From contig DGTD01000040.1 in the NCBI GenBank assembly GCA_002396385.1, positions 15,223 through 79,222 on the forward strand: DNA of 64,000 nucleotides, given 5' to 3'. Of this stretch, positions 45,518-52,969 are shown piece by piece (position 1 is the first letter of the stretch; each line of letters begins with the position of its first letter). The stretch comes from Bacteroidales bacterium UBA4345 (GTDB taxonomy: Bacteria > Bacteroidota > Bacteroidia > Bacteroidales > Paludibacteraceae). The notes below the pieces were generated by a model. It ran no database searches. It saw nothing but the letters and a program-made list of their open reading frames with translations, and was not told the origin of the DNA. The translations under genes and the position numbers were made by a program.

Positions 45518-46588
45518 ATGCTTTTAAGCAATCGTCATAGGTCTTTTTCTAGGTTCGGTGCGGTGGGGCTCTTTATTGTTGCTTTGTCGCTACTGTTCTT
45601 GTCTGCCCCTATGGCGTCTGCACAATCGGCCAGCAGGGCCCTGAAAATGAATCCGAAGGCTTATACGGGTAAGCGTGCATGGTGGCTGAATTACCAGTAT
45701 TTCCCTGAACTGACTATTTTTGGTCAGAGTGACGATACTATACCCGACATCAAGCATCGTTATTCCTTCTTCTTGAACGGGGGCTATGCCGGTTTCAATT
45801 TTAGAAGGTCTGATGCTGTGTCTGAACCCAAATTTGGAATAGGTGCCGGTTTCCGTTACAGCCATTTCGTCTCTCCAAATTGGGGATTCCGTACGGGGTT
45901 TGGGTTTAATTATTCGTCGTCTTCTGCCAGTATGGGATCTTTCAGGGATAAGTTCGTGAAAATTGACCAGGAGTTCGATGTCGTCCGCTATAAGTTCAAT
46001 TTCGAATCGGTAAAGGAAAATTACGATGCCTATTTGCTCGATATCCCTGTCCAGCTACTTTATCAGTGGAAACGTTTTGTTGCGGGGGCTGGCCTAAAAA
46101 TATCCATGCCTATTGTGGTAAGCTACGACCAGTTGATGAATAGTGTTAACACGTCGGCCTACTTCCCTCAGTACGATACATACATCGATGACTCGTGGGT
46201 TATGGGATGCGGAAATTATGGTAACATAGAGTCCGACAATAAGTTTGTGGTGGCTCCTGTTATTTGTCTCCTGAGTGCCGATTTGGAGTACCTCATTCCA
46301 CTGAAAAGAAAGTACGCCATTGGTGTCGGAGCCTATGTCGACTATTCTATTTCGTCTGTCATTTTCAGAAAAAGCCGGTTGACAAATAATGTTGGCGACC
46401 AAGAGTCGATGGTTAGTACTACTAACGAAGTGCCTATTGAGGTCGTCACTAATAGTCTGATGTCTGCTTTGAAGAATAATGAGGCCGATAAGGTAGTGCC
46501 GAACATTAAGTATTTGAATGTTGGTATTAAAGTCTCATTTAATATAAATTCTTACGGACCTCCAAAACCGAAAACTAAGCCTTATTAG
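45518..46588 (+). CDS. Outer-membrane beta-barrel protein (adhesin partner 1)
   Basis: 356 aa. Signal peptide FGAVGLFIVALSLLFLSA then PMASAQ. The mature part is alternating aromatic strands ending in KYLNVGIKVSFNIN, as in the OMP_b-brl family (IGAGFRYSHFVSPNWGFRTG, YLLDIPVQLLYQWKRF). It is 18 bp behind the giant GLUG/CDS gene and 23 bp before another barrel gene, so all three are one operon. By position it resembles SprF/PorP-type helpers of T9SS filaments, although sequence similarity to PorP is not evident. Function is inferred from context. Confidence 0.78.
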   Translation: MLLSNRHRSFSRFGAVGLFIVALSLLFLSAPMASAQSASRALKMNPKAYTGKRAWWLNYQYFPELTIFGQSDDTIPDIKHRYSFFLNGGYAGFNFRRSDAVSEPKFGIGAGFRYSHFVSPNWGFRTGFGFNYSSSSASMGSFRDKFVKIDQEFDVVRYKFNFESVKENYDAYLLDIPVQLLYQWKRFVAGAGLKISMPIVVSYDQLMNSVNTSAYFPQYDTYIDDSWVMGCGNYGNIESDNKFVVAPVICLLSADLEYLIPLKRKYAIGVGAYVDYSISSVIFRKSRLTNNVGDQESMVSTTNEVPIEVVTNSLMSALKNNEADKVVPNIKYLNVGIKVSFNINSYGPPKPKTKPY

Positions 46589-46611
46589 TTGCGGTTCTAT
46601 TATCAATTCTT

Positions 46612-47877
46612 ATGAGGAAGATTTTATTTATTACCGTCTTTGCTTTTTTTTCTGCACTGCTTCCGGTTAGTGCACAGCACAATATGGTTTTCCGTTATAA
46701 AGGCGAGGGCTTTTACGGAAACGAGGTGAATGCTACCGATTCGAAGTTTATGGTCGGTGGCGAGTATGCCTTTGAACTGCCGCAGTTTGGTAAGAAAAAT
46801 TGGCACTATACCTACAAGTTCCCTACTATTGGCTTTGCGGTGGGTTATATGAAACTTATGGGGACCGATTCGGTTTCCAATATTGCTTATACTTATCCTT
46901 ATTTCTTATATCCTTTTGTACATACTCCGCGTCTGGCCATTAATCTTCGATTGGCTACAGGATGTGGTATGTATGTCGATTATAAGGATAATGGCCGTCA
47001 CCAAAGTTACTTCCCTTATGTGGGCGTTTATTCCGCGGGTCTTACCGGCGATATTTTCCTGGCTACCCGTTATGGTAATCCGTTGTCGCAGTGGCAGATT
47101 ACCTTCGGTGGCAACTGCACATGGCTGCACGATGGTTTCATCGACCGCAATACAATGGTAATGTTTATTCCTTACGCCAATTTGGGCTTAAAGTATACCC
47201 CTAATGTTTATCCGTTGCCTATTAAGCATCCGGCTCGTCCTGTCAGGCATATCTTATGTCTGGAGGCTGGGTTGCAAGGCGGCATAAACCAGCTGGGCGC
47301 TGAAGACGATACTTATTATCCGAATGCTTCGGTTAACGTGGGATTGTATTATCCGTTCTCGAATGCCTACCGTATGGGTTTTGGTCTTGAAGGATTTTTC
47401 AATTCCGCATACGATGGCAAGCAAAGAATTTACAGCCGTCGATATAACTTTATTAAGGAGAATAAGTTCAAAAACAAGATAAGGGGTGGCATATTCTGGG
47501 CCAACGATATGACTATTGAACGCTTTACGGCTGGTATACATATAGGATTTTATCCGTACAATCCTATTAAAGTGCCTGCTGTAGACGAACTGGGGTATCC
47601 TTGGCCGAACCGTTGTGAAGATTTTATGTACTGGAAGTTTGTTACCAAGTATAAGTTTACCAAACATTTGTATGCCACTACATCTTTAAAGTCACACCTC
47701 GATGCTGTTGAGGATTTTGAGGTCGGACTGGGCTACTATATGGGTGACTTTGGCAACCGTGTGAAGAATCCGTTCTCACGAATTTCTTTCAAGAAGGAGG
47801 ACCCGAACGAACTTAAAGTGGAAGGTGAAACTTATTCGAAAAAGCCGTTCAGACATCGTGAACTGTTTGACGAGTAG
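46612..47877 (+). CDS. Outer-membrane barrel related to acyloxyacyl hydrolase/PagL (adhesin partner 2)
   Basis: 421 aa. Signal peptide MRKILFITVFAFFSALLPVS then AQ. The segment FPTIGFAVGYMKLMG, the YTYPYFLYPF strand, LAINLRLATGCGMY and IPYANLGLKY follow the pattern of Bacteroidetes PagL-like lipid A deacylases (acyloxyacyl hydrolase family). The expected active-site H-x-S-N segment reads WLHDGFIDRN, so His is present but the nucleophile Ser seems lost. If so it may be a structural relative. It ends the adhesin operon, with MerR 29 bp later. Confidence 0.68.
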   Translation: MRKILFITVFAFFSALLPVSAQHNMVFRYKGEGFYGNEVNATDSKFMVGGEYAFELPQFGKKNWHYTYKFPTIGFAVGYMKLMGTDSVSNIAYTYPYFLYPFVHTPRLAINLRLATGCGMYVDYKDNGRHQSYFPYVGVYSAGLTGDIFLATRYGNPLSQWQITFGGNCTWLHDGFIDRNTMVMFIPYANLGLKYTPNVYPLPIKHPARPVRHILCLEAGLQGGINQLGAEDDTYYPNASVNVGLYYPFSNAYRMGFGLEGFFNSAYDGKQRIYSRRYNFIKENKFKNKIRGGIFWANDMTIERFTAGIHIGFYPYNPIKVPAVDELGYPWPNRCEDFMYWKFVTKYKFTKHLYATTSLKSHLDAVEDFEVGLGYYMGDFGNRVKNPFSRISFKKEDPNELKVEGETYSKKPFRHRELFDE

Positions 47878-47906
47878 TTTTTGTCCTGTTTTATTGTCTT
47901 TTCTAT

Positions 47907-48299
47907 ATGGAGAAACTTTATTATTCTATTGGCGAGGTGGCTGACGAATTAGAGGTGCCACAAAGTACACTGCGGTTCTGGGAAACGCAGTTTGCCGATA
48001 TGCCCAGTTTCCTTTCTAGAAAGAACGATAAAGGAACCAGACGTTATTCGAAACAGAATGTTGAAAACTGCAAGGCTTTACTTTACCTCTTGAAGGTGAA
48101 GGGTATGACTATAGAGGGCGCAAAAAAAACGCTTAAGGCCCGTGGCGCGCGAAATAACGGGGCTAATGGCGATGAGCCTTCCGACAATGTTTCGGTGGTT
48201 GAGCGTCTTATTGCTATTCGTAATGAACTGCAGGGGATGGTCGATGTTTATGATGATATAATTAAAGGTAAAGACGCCGATGGTGGCGACGTGTTATGA
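47907..48299 (+). CDS. MerR-family transcription regulator
   Basis: 130 aa. N-terminal winged helix-turn-helix with YYSIGEVADELEVPQSTLRF (about 4-23) and the following KGTRRYSKQNVENC. A short coiled-coil dimer region follows; no metal or drug-binding domain is visible. It is the small Bacteroidetes MerR type. Its stop overlaps the TRIC gene start by 4 nt, so they are translated together. Targets unknown. Confidence 0.88.
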   Translation: MEKLYYSIGEVADELEVPQSTLRFWETQFADMPSFLSRKNDKGTRRYSKQNVENCKALLYLLKVKGMTIEGAKKTLKARGARNNGANGDEPSDNVSVVERLIAIRNELQGMVDVYDDIIKGKDADGGDVL

Positions 48300-48940
48300 T
48301 ACTAGGTCTTGTTGAATTTTTTTCTGATATTCCATTCGTTGATATTATTGAGTGGATTGGAACTTTTGCTTTCGCTATTTCTGGTATAAGATTGGCGGCA
48401 AAAAAGGAATTTGACTTGTTTGGCGCTTATGTGGTTGGGTTGCTGACGGCTATTGGCGGTGGTACCATCCGCGATGTGTTGTTACAGACGACTCCTTTCT
48501 GGATGTCTAGTTCCCGCTATATGGTGTGCACTGGTATTGCCTTGTTGTTTGTGATTGTATTCCGTAAATACATAGTCAGACTGAATATAACGTTTTTTAT
48601 TTTCGATGCTATCGGTTTGGCTTTGTTCACGGTTGTCGGATTGGAAAAAACGCTGGCTTTCCAACGTCCTTTCTGGGTCGCAGCCATTATGGGCATTATG
48701 ACTGGTGTGGCCGGTGGTGTGCTACGCGACATTTCCATTGCTGAAATACCTCTGATTTTCCGTAACGAGATTTATGCCTCGGCTTGTCTTGCTGGCTGTT
48801 TGTGTTACTACGTCGGGCTGCGGCTCGGAATGGACCAAACGGTTAACCAGTTGCTTTCTGCTTCGCTTATAGTAATAACCCGTGTGCTTTCGGTTCGTTT
48901 TGGTATTGGCTTGCCAAAAATTAGACCTGAAGACGGATAG
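48296..48940 (+). CDS. TRIC/UPF0126 family membrane channel
   Basis: 214 aa with seven hydrophobic helices in two similar halves. Each half has the conserved Gly-rich motif before an R-D: AIGGGTIRDVLL near 61-72 and GVAGGVLRDISIAEIP near 142. TRIC proteins are trimeric K+ (or cation) channels in the inner membrane. It overlaps the MerR gene by 4 nt and is followed by the CapA gene 10 bp later. Confidence 0.88.
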   Translation: MILGLVEFFSDIPFVDIIEWIGTFAFAISGIRLAAKKEFDLFGAYVVGLLTAIGGGTIRDVLLQTTPFWMSSSRYMVCTGIALLFVIVFRKYIVRLNITFFIFDAIGLALFTVVGLEKTLAFQRPFWVAAIMGIMTGVAGGVLRDISIAEIPLIFRNEIYASACLAGCLCYYVGLRLGMDQTVNQLLSASLIVITRVLSVRFGIGLPKIRPEDG

Positions 48941-48950
48941 TTTTCCGAAT

Positions 48951-50099
48951 ATGAAACGTCTGTTTTTAATTCTGTTTTTAACTCTAGTCTGTGCTGTCCC
49001 TATTGTACAGCTGCCAGAAACCAGTTTTTTTGCAGATACCGACTCTGTTGAAGAGGCGTTAAACCAGTCTGCCGCAACAGATACTCTGCCGGAATGTGTG
49101 GCTAAAAAAGATACGGTTAGCATTGTTGCGGTTGGCGATGTTCAGTTGGGAACCTTTTATCCCGATTTCAAGTATCTGCCTTCTTATGAGGCCGTATGCT
49201 GTTTTTTTAATGATGTAAAGCCTGCCTTAGCCGGTGGCGATGTTACGTTCTGTAATTTGGAAGGTTGCTTTGCCGATACCTCGATGGGGGTGAGGAAAAT
49301 ACGGAATACGAAAATCAGTCATCGTTTTGGCGTACCCGCAGGTTATGTCGATGCTTTGTGTGATGCTGGTTTTTCTCTTATAAGTACTGCAAATAACCAT
49401 TCGGGCGATTTCGCCGAGCCGGGGCGGAAACTGACCTCTGCTGTGCTTGACTCGGTTGGCTTTAACTGGGCGGGATATTTGTCGCGACCGTATGCTGTCT
49501 TTGAGAAAGACAGTGTGAAATACGGCTTTTGTGCTTTCTCCCCGAATTCGGGTGTGTGCCACATCGCTTTGAAGAAACGGGCGGTGGAAATGGTAAAGCA
49601 CTTAAAGAGAGATTTGGAATGTGATGTCGTTATTGTCTCGTTCCATGCCGGTGGAGAGGGGGTGGATTTCCAACATGTTTCCCGTCAGAAAGAGTTTTAT
49701 GTGGGGACTTACAGGGGTAACTGCTACGAGTTTGCCCACATGCTGGTTGATGCTGGCGCTGACTTGTTGTTGGGGCATGGACCGCATGTGCTGCGTGGTG
49801 CGGAATTGTATAAAGGTAAACTTATCTTGTACAGTATGGGAAATTTCGCTACTTACAGCGACATCAGTGTGTCGGGCTTGTGTGGAGTATCGGCTGTTTT
49901 CCGAATCCGTTACTATGTGCCGGAGGGACGTTTCCTTTCGGCCGATATTGTCTCTACTTATCAGCAGAAACCCCATAAACCAGGGCCGCATCCCGATGCA
50001 AAGCACCGTGCCTTCTACTGTTTGCGGAATTTGTCTCAAGAAGATTTTCCAGAATCATCGTTGCGATTCGTGTCTCCCGACTTGGTGGAAGCCAAGTGA
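48951..50099 (+). CDS. CapA-family metallophosphatase-like protein
   Basis: 382 aa from the ATG at 48951, which starts a signal peptide (KRLFLILFLTLVCAVP). CapA fold motifs: VAVGDVQLG near 52, VTFCNLEG near 90, STANNHSGDF near 143, SFHAGGEG near 235, LLLGHGPHVLRG and LILYSMGNF near 285-305. In Bacillus, CapA is part of poly-gamma-glutamate synthesis, but no capB/capC genes are nearby here. Most Bacteroidetes members have unknown substrates. It converges with the epimerase gene with only 5 bp between stops. Confidence 0.86.
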   Translation: MKRLFLILFLTLVCAVPIVQLPETSFFADTDSVEEALNQSAATDTLPECVAKKDTVSIVAVGDVQLGTFYPDFKYLPSYEAVCCFFNDVKPALAGGDVTFCNLEGCFADTSMGVRKIRNTKISHRFGVPAGYVDALCDAGFSLISTANNHSGDFAEPGRKLTSAVLDSVGFNWAGYLSRPYAVFEKDSVKYGFCAFSPNSGVCHIALKKRAVEMVKHLKRDLECDVVIVSFHAGGEGVDFQHVSRQKEFYVGTYRGNCYEFAHMLVDAGADLLLGHGPHVLRGAELYKGKLILYSMGNFATYSDISVSGLCGVSAVFRIRYYVPEGRFLSADIVSTYQQKPHKPGPHPDAKHRAFYCLRNLSQEDFPESSLRFVSPDLVEAK

Positions 50100-50104
50100 C
50101 CGCT

Positions 50105-51133
50105 TTATTCACTTAGTATTTTTATGGTGCGCCACACGGCATCTTTCATTGTATAGTGTGGAGTAAAGCCAATACTTTTAATACGGGTGTTGTCGAGGAT
50201 GGCCGTGGTTGCTATGCTGAATCCCTTGCTTTCTGTTTCGTTTGGCAAGTCAAACACCACATTCTTCCCATTGTATTCCGAACAGAGTTGGGCAAATTCC
50301 CTCAAATGGACATTCGTTTTCTCGCTGCTGACATTGTAAGCGGTTCCTACCTCTCCGTTCAGCAGTACTTGTAACAAACCGGCTACAGCATCTGCCACAT
50401 AAGTGTACGAGAAAAATTGGTCGCCTTTACTTTTCAAGACAATTTCTTCGTTTGCCAATGCGTTCTTGATGAACTGCGACGATGCCTTACTGTCTTCCTC
50501 TAACATAGTCGGGCCAAAAATGCGGCATAGTCTGGCAATTTTCACTTTAACTCCTCTTTCCGCTATATACGACTGGCACATAGCCTCACTCACACGTTTC
50601 GATTCGTTGTAGCACGAACGGGCATTAGTCAGGTTCAAGCGTCCATTGTAGTCCTCTGTGAACCACTCGTCTTTCAATGCGTTCCCGTAAACTTCGTTAG
50701 TAGAGGTGTATATGACCGTCGCTCCGCATTTTTCTGCCAGGTTCAAAGCGTTTTCCGCACCCTTTATGTTTATCATAATGGTTTCGATGGGGTATTTTGA
50801 ATAAGCCATAGGGTGGGTATTGCTTGCGGCTGGTATTATGTAGTCTACCTTCAAATCGTTACTGAATGGCAGACATACGTCTTGTTGGATGAATTCGAAA
50901 TTCTCATTTCCAAAGTATTCTCCGAGTCGTGTGGATGCTTTTTCCTTGTTGCGCCCAACAGCATATACTTTAACGTTTTTCAACTTCATAAGGGCGTCAA
51001 TCAGCATAACGCCCACCATTCCTGTAGCTCCTGTTATCAGGAAACTTTTCCCGTGTAGTTGCTCTATCCCTTTCAGACTGGTGATGTGGTTGATGTCTTC
51101 CTGGTAGAGGGGGTGTCTTTTGTTCAGTTTCAT
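50105..51133 (-). CDS. NAD-dependent epimerase/dehydratase
   Basis: 342 aa. Extended SDR fold: ITGATGMVGVMLIDAL at about 33-48 (GxxGxxG), VIYTSTNEVYG near 140, catalytic CYNESKRVSEAMC near 170 (YxxxK) and RIFGPTM near 203. It lies 17 bp behind the cytidylyltransferase gene on the same strand. Such pairs occur in capsule or teichoic-acid-like sugar pathways, so it probably modifies a nucleotide-activated sugar or alditol. Substrate unknown. Confidence 0.87.
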   Translation of the reverse strand: MKLNKRHPLYQEDINHITSLKGIEQLHGKSFLITGATGMVGVMLIDALMKLKNVKVYAVGRNKEKASTRLGEYFGNENFEFIQQDVCLPFSNDLKVDYIIPAASNTHPMAYSKYPIETIMINIKGAENALNLAEKCGATVIYTSTNEVYGNALKDEWFTEDYNGRLNLTNARSCYNESKRVSEAMCQSYIAERGVKVKIARLCRIFGPTMLEEDSKASSQFIKNALANEEIVLKSKGDQFFSYTYVADAVAGLLQVLLNGEVGTAYNVSSEKTNVHLREFAQLCSEYNGKNVVFDLPNETESKGFSIATTAILDNTRIKSIGFTPHYTMKDAVWRTIKILSE

Positions 51134-51150
51134 GGTTGGTCTAATTCCCG

Positions 51151-51873
51151 TTATTTTAGCCAGTTGTTTTTGTCGCGCGAAAGGTAACCTTTGAACATTT
51201 CAAGGTCATCTTTTGTGGTCAGTTTTATATTCTTGTCGCTGCCTGCTGCAAAGTGCAGGCGAACGCCCAGTTCCACCATCATGGTGTTGGCATAGTGAGA
51301 CCCGTAGATGCCAATCTCTTTTTCGAAAGCCTCGTGATATTTTTCGTCGAGTAGGCTGAAGCGGTAGGCCTGCGGCGTGGACACACGGCGGAGGGTCTCG
51401 CGGGGGATGAATTGGGTTGTGGTTGTCTCATCTTCCTCGCTTACTACGAATATCTGTTCGTTGTAGGGCATTGAGGTGACGGCGTTGCCATATTCGTTGG
51501 CTTTCTGTATGACGTCGGTCAACACTGCGGGCTCGATAAGCGGCCTTATGCCATCGTGAATAATGACGATATCGTCAGCTCCGGCTTTGTCTTCCAAATT
51601 GTATACACCGTTCCTGATTGACTCTTGCCCTGTTTTCCCTCCTTTTACGATCCATTTCAATTTGTCTATGCTGAATTGTTTCGCATAGGCCCAAACAACG
51701 TTTTCCCAACCCTCAATGCATACAACCTCTATTGCGTCAATCATCGGGTGGCGTTGGAAACTGTCAAGGGTATATATAAGTATGGGCTTGTCGTACACGT
51801 TAATGAACTGCTTGGGGATGTCTTGTCCCATGCGCTGGCCTGAACCGCCAGCTATTATTACGGCTATATTCAT
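51151..51873 (-). CDS. IspD/TarI-family cytidylyltransferase
   Basis: 240 aa. Nucleotide-binding motif IIAGGSGQRMGQDIPKQF at about 6-23, VIIHDGIRPLIE near 105 and PRETLRRVSTPQAYRF near 152. IspD makes CDP-methylerythritol for isoprenoids, and TarI makes CDP-ribitol. The HDGIRP segment (IspD usually HDAARP) and the downstream epimerase favour an alditol-phosphate role for a surface polymer. A -7 element (TAATTTTG, 51907 to 51900) lies upstream. Confidence 0.83.
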   Translation of the reverse strand: MNIAVIIAGGSGQRMGQDIPKQFINVYDKPILIYTLDSFQRHPMIDAIEVVCIEGWENVVWAYAKQFSIDKLKWIVKGGKTGQESIRNGVYNLEDKAGADDIVIIHDGIRPLIEPAVLTDVIQKANEYGNAVTSMPYNEQIFVVSEEDETTTTQFIPRETLRRVSTPQAYRFSLLDEKYHEAFEKEIGIYGSHYANTMMVELGVRLHFAAGSDKNIKLTTKDDLEMFKGYLSRDKNNWLK

Positions 51874-51899
51874 ATAAGTGTTTTTGATTCTTCTGTATG

Positions 51900-51907
51900 C
51901 AAAATTA
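51900..51907 (-). promoter_or_regulatory. -7 element of the cytidylyltransferase-epimerase pair
   Basis: TAATTTTG on the minus strand, 26 bp before the start codon at 51873. No -33 TTTG is found at the usual distance. Confidence 0.45.
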
Positions 51908-51932
51908 GAAATAATTATTGTGTTTTGGCGCT

Positions 51933-52277
51933 TTATCTGGCTTTATCTTCTTTGCTGTCGTCGGTCGTACCATTTTCCATAAGGTTCACGTACTGCATTA
52001 CCTCTTTCTTTACCTCATACAGTTTCATATCGTCGACGTTGTGTGCCAGATAGTAGACCACGGTGTTGTTGTCTCGTTTCAGTACCCGCCTTATTGCGCT
52101 TATGGGTATGTTTAGTGCGAACGAGACTTTGACTATTATGGTACGGGCATCTGTTATATCTTGTGTTATGCGCATGTGTTGTTCGGTCAGCAAATCCCTC
52201 GTTACCCCAATATGTTTTAGGGTGACGTTTACTACTATGTTTAGTAGGTTCTCGGTGTTTAATGCTGGTGCCTCCAT
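51933..52277 (-). CDS. Stand-alone DnaA domain IV-like DNA-binding protein
   Basis: 114 aa. Residues about 30-95 resemble the DNA-binding domain IV of DnaA: ITDARTIIVKVSFALNI corresponds to the helix with the basic loop, and VLKRDNNTVVYYLAHNVDDM to the GGRDHTTV signature and the following recognition helix. There is no AAA+ ATPase part, so it cannot act as an initiator alone. It may regulate a gene or belong to a small replication or mobile-element function. A TATATTTG -7 element lies at 52295-52302. It is transcribed toward the cytidylyltransferase gene, and the two may share a transcript. Confidence 0.68.
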   Translation of the reverse strand: MEAPALNTENLLNIVVNVTLKHIGVTRDLLTEQHMRITQDITDARTIIVKVSFALNIPISAIRRVLKRDNNTVVYYLAHNVDDMKLYEVKKEVMQYVNLMENGTTDDSKEDKAR

Positions 52278-52310
52278 AATTAAATATATATATACAAATA
52301 TAACTTATTT

Positions 52311-52342
52311 TTTGAAACTATCCTTTTGTTCCTATACTTTTG
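52311..52342 (+). promoter_or_regulatory. Promoter of the secreted pair at 52.5-55.5 kb
   Basis: TTTG (52311-52314), 20 nt, TACTTTTG (52335-52342): exact consensus. It gives a leader of about 115 nt. Confidence 0.78.
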
Positions 52343-52465
52343 GTTGCTATCTCTGTCATCTTGTCTGTTCCCTAAAAAAAAACGATGTTGGTTGAATTTA
52401 AAACCAGAACTCATCCGAACGGAGTATTTTTATTCCCGAAAAAAGAATTATAACTACTAGCTACT

Positions 52466-52969
52466 ATGAACACAACACTAACTAAATGCGTTTTGCTGTT
52501 TACCGCATTGCCTTTAGGTGTTGCTGCCGCTCAGGCGCAGCTTTTAACGAAGGTGACGGTTTTGCAAAACGGTGCATCGCAGAGTTTTACGATGTACGAT
52601 TCTGGGAAAATGTACTTTTCTGGTAACACTTCCCTTGTTATCGATACAATAGGCAATGGAAATACCGTGGTTGCCGATTTGAAAAAAGTCGATAAGATCC
52701 TCTTCTCTACTTTCGAGTCCTCTTCTTCGGGCTGCGTCTCCGTCTTGAATGACGCGTCGGCTATGGCTGTCATTCCAGCTGTTGCAACAGAACAGATTTC
52801 TGTAGTCGGGGTATCTGGCAGTTTTACCTACCAGATTGTTGATTTTTCGGGGCGTATTTTGCTTCAGGGAATAGCTGTTGCAGACGAGGCCATCGGCATC
52901 TCCTCTCTACCGAAAGGTGTGTTCTTGATTAGAATTAATGGTTCAATCTTAAAATTCAGTAAATTATGA
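52466..52969 (+). CDS. Small secreted protein with T9SS-like C-terminus
   Basis: 167 aa. Signal peptide LTKCVLLFTALPLGVAAAQA. The module TMYDSGKMYFSGNTSLVID and ADLKKVDKILFST repeats the pattern of the proteins at 10664 and 11755. The last 70 residues look like a degenerate type A sorting domain (VSGSFTYQIVDFSGRILLQG, LPKGVFLIRINGSILKF). Its last codon overlaps the ATG of the next gene (ATGA), so the two are translationally coupled and probably work together. Confidence 0.75.
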   Translation: MNTTLTKCVLLFTALPLGVAAAQAQLLTKVTVLQNGASQSFTMYDSGKMYFSGNTSLVIDTIGNGNTVVADLKKVDKILFSTFESSSSGCVSVLNDASAMAVIPAVATEQISVVGVSGSFTYQIVDFSGRILLQGIAVADEAIGISSLPKGVFLIRINGSILKFSKL

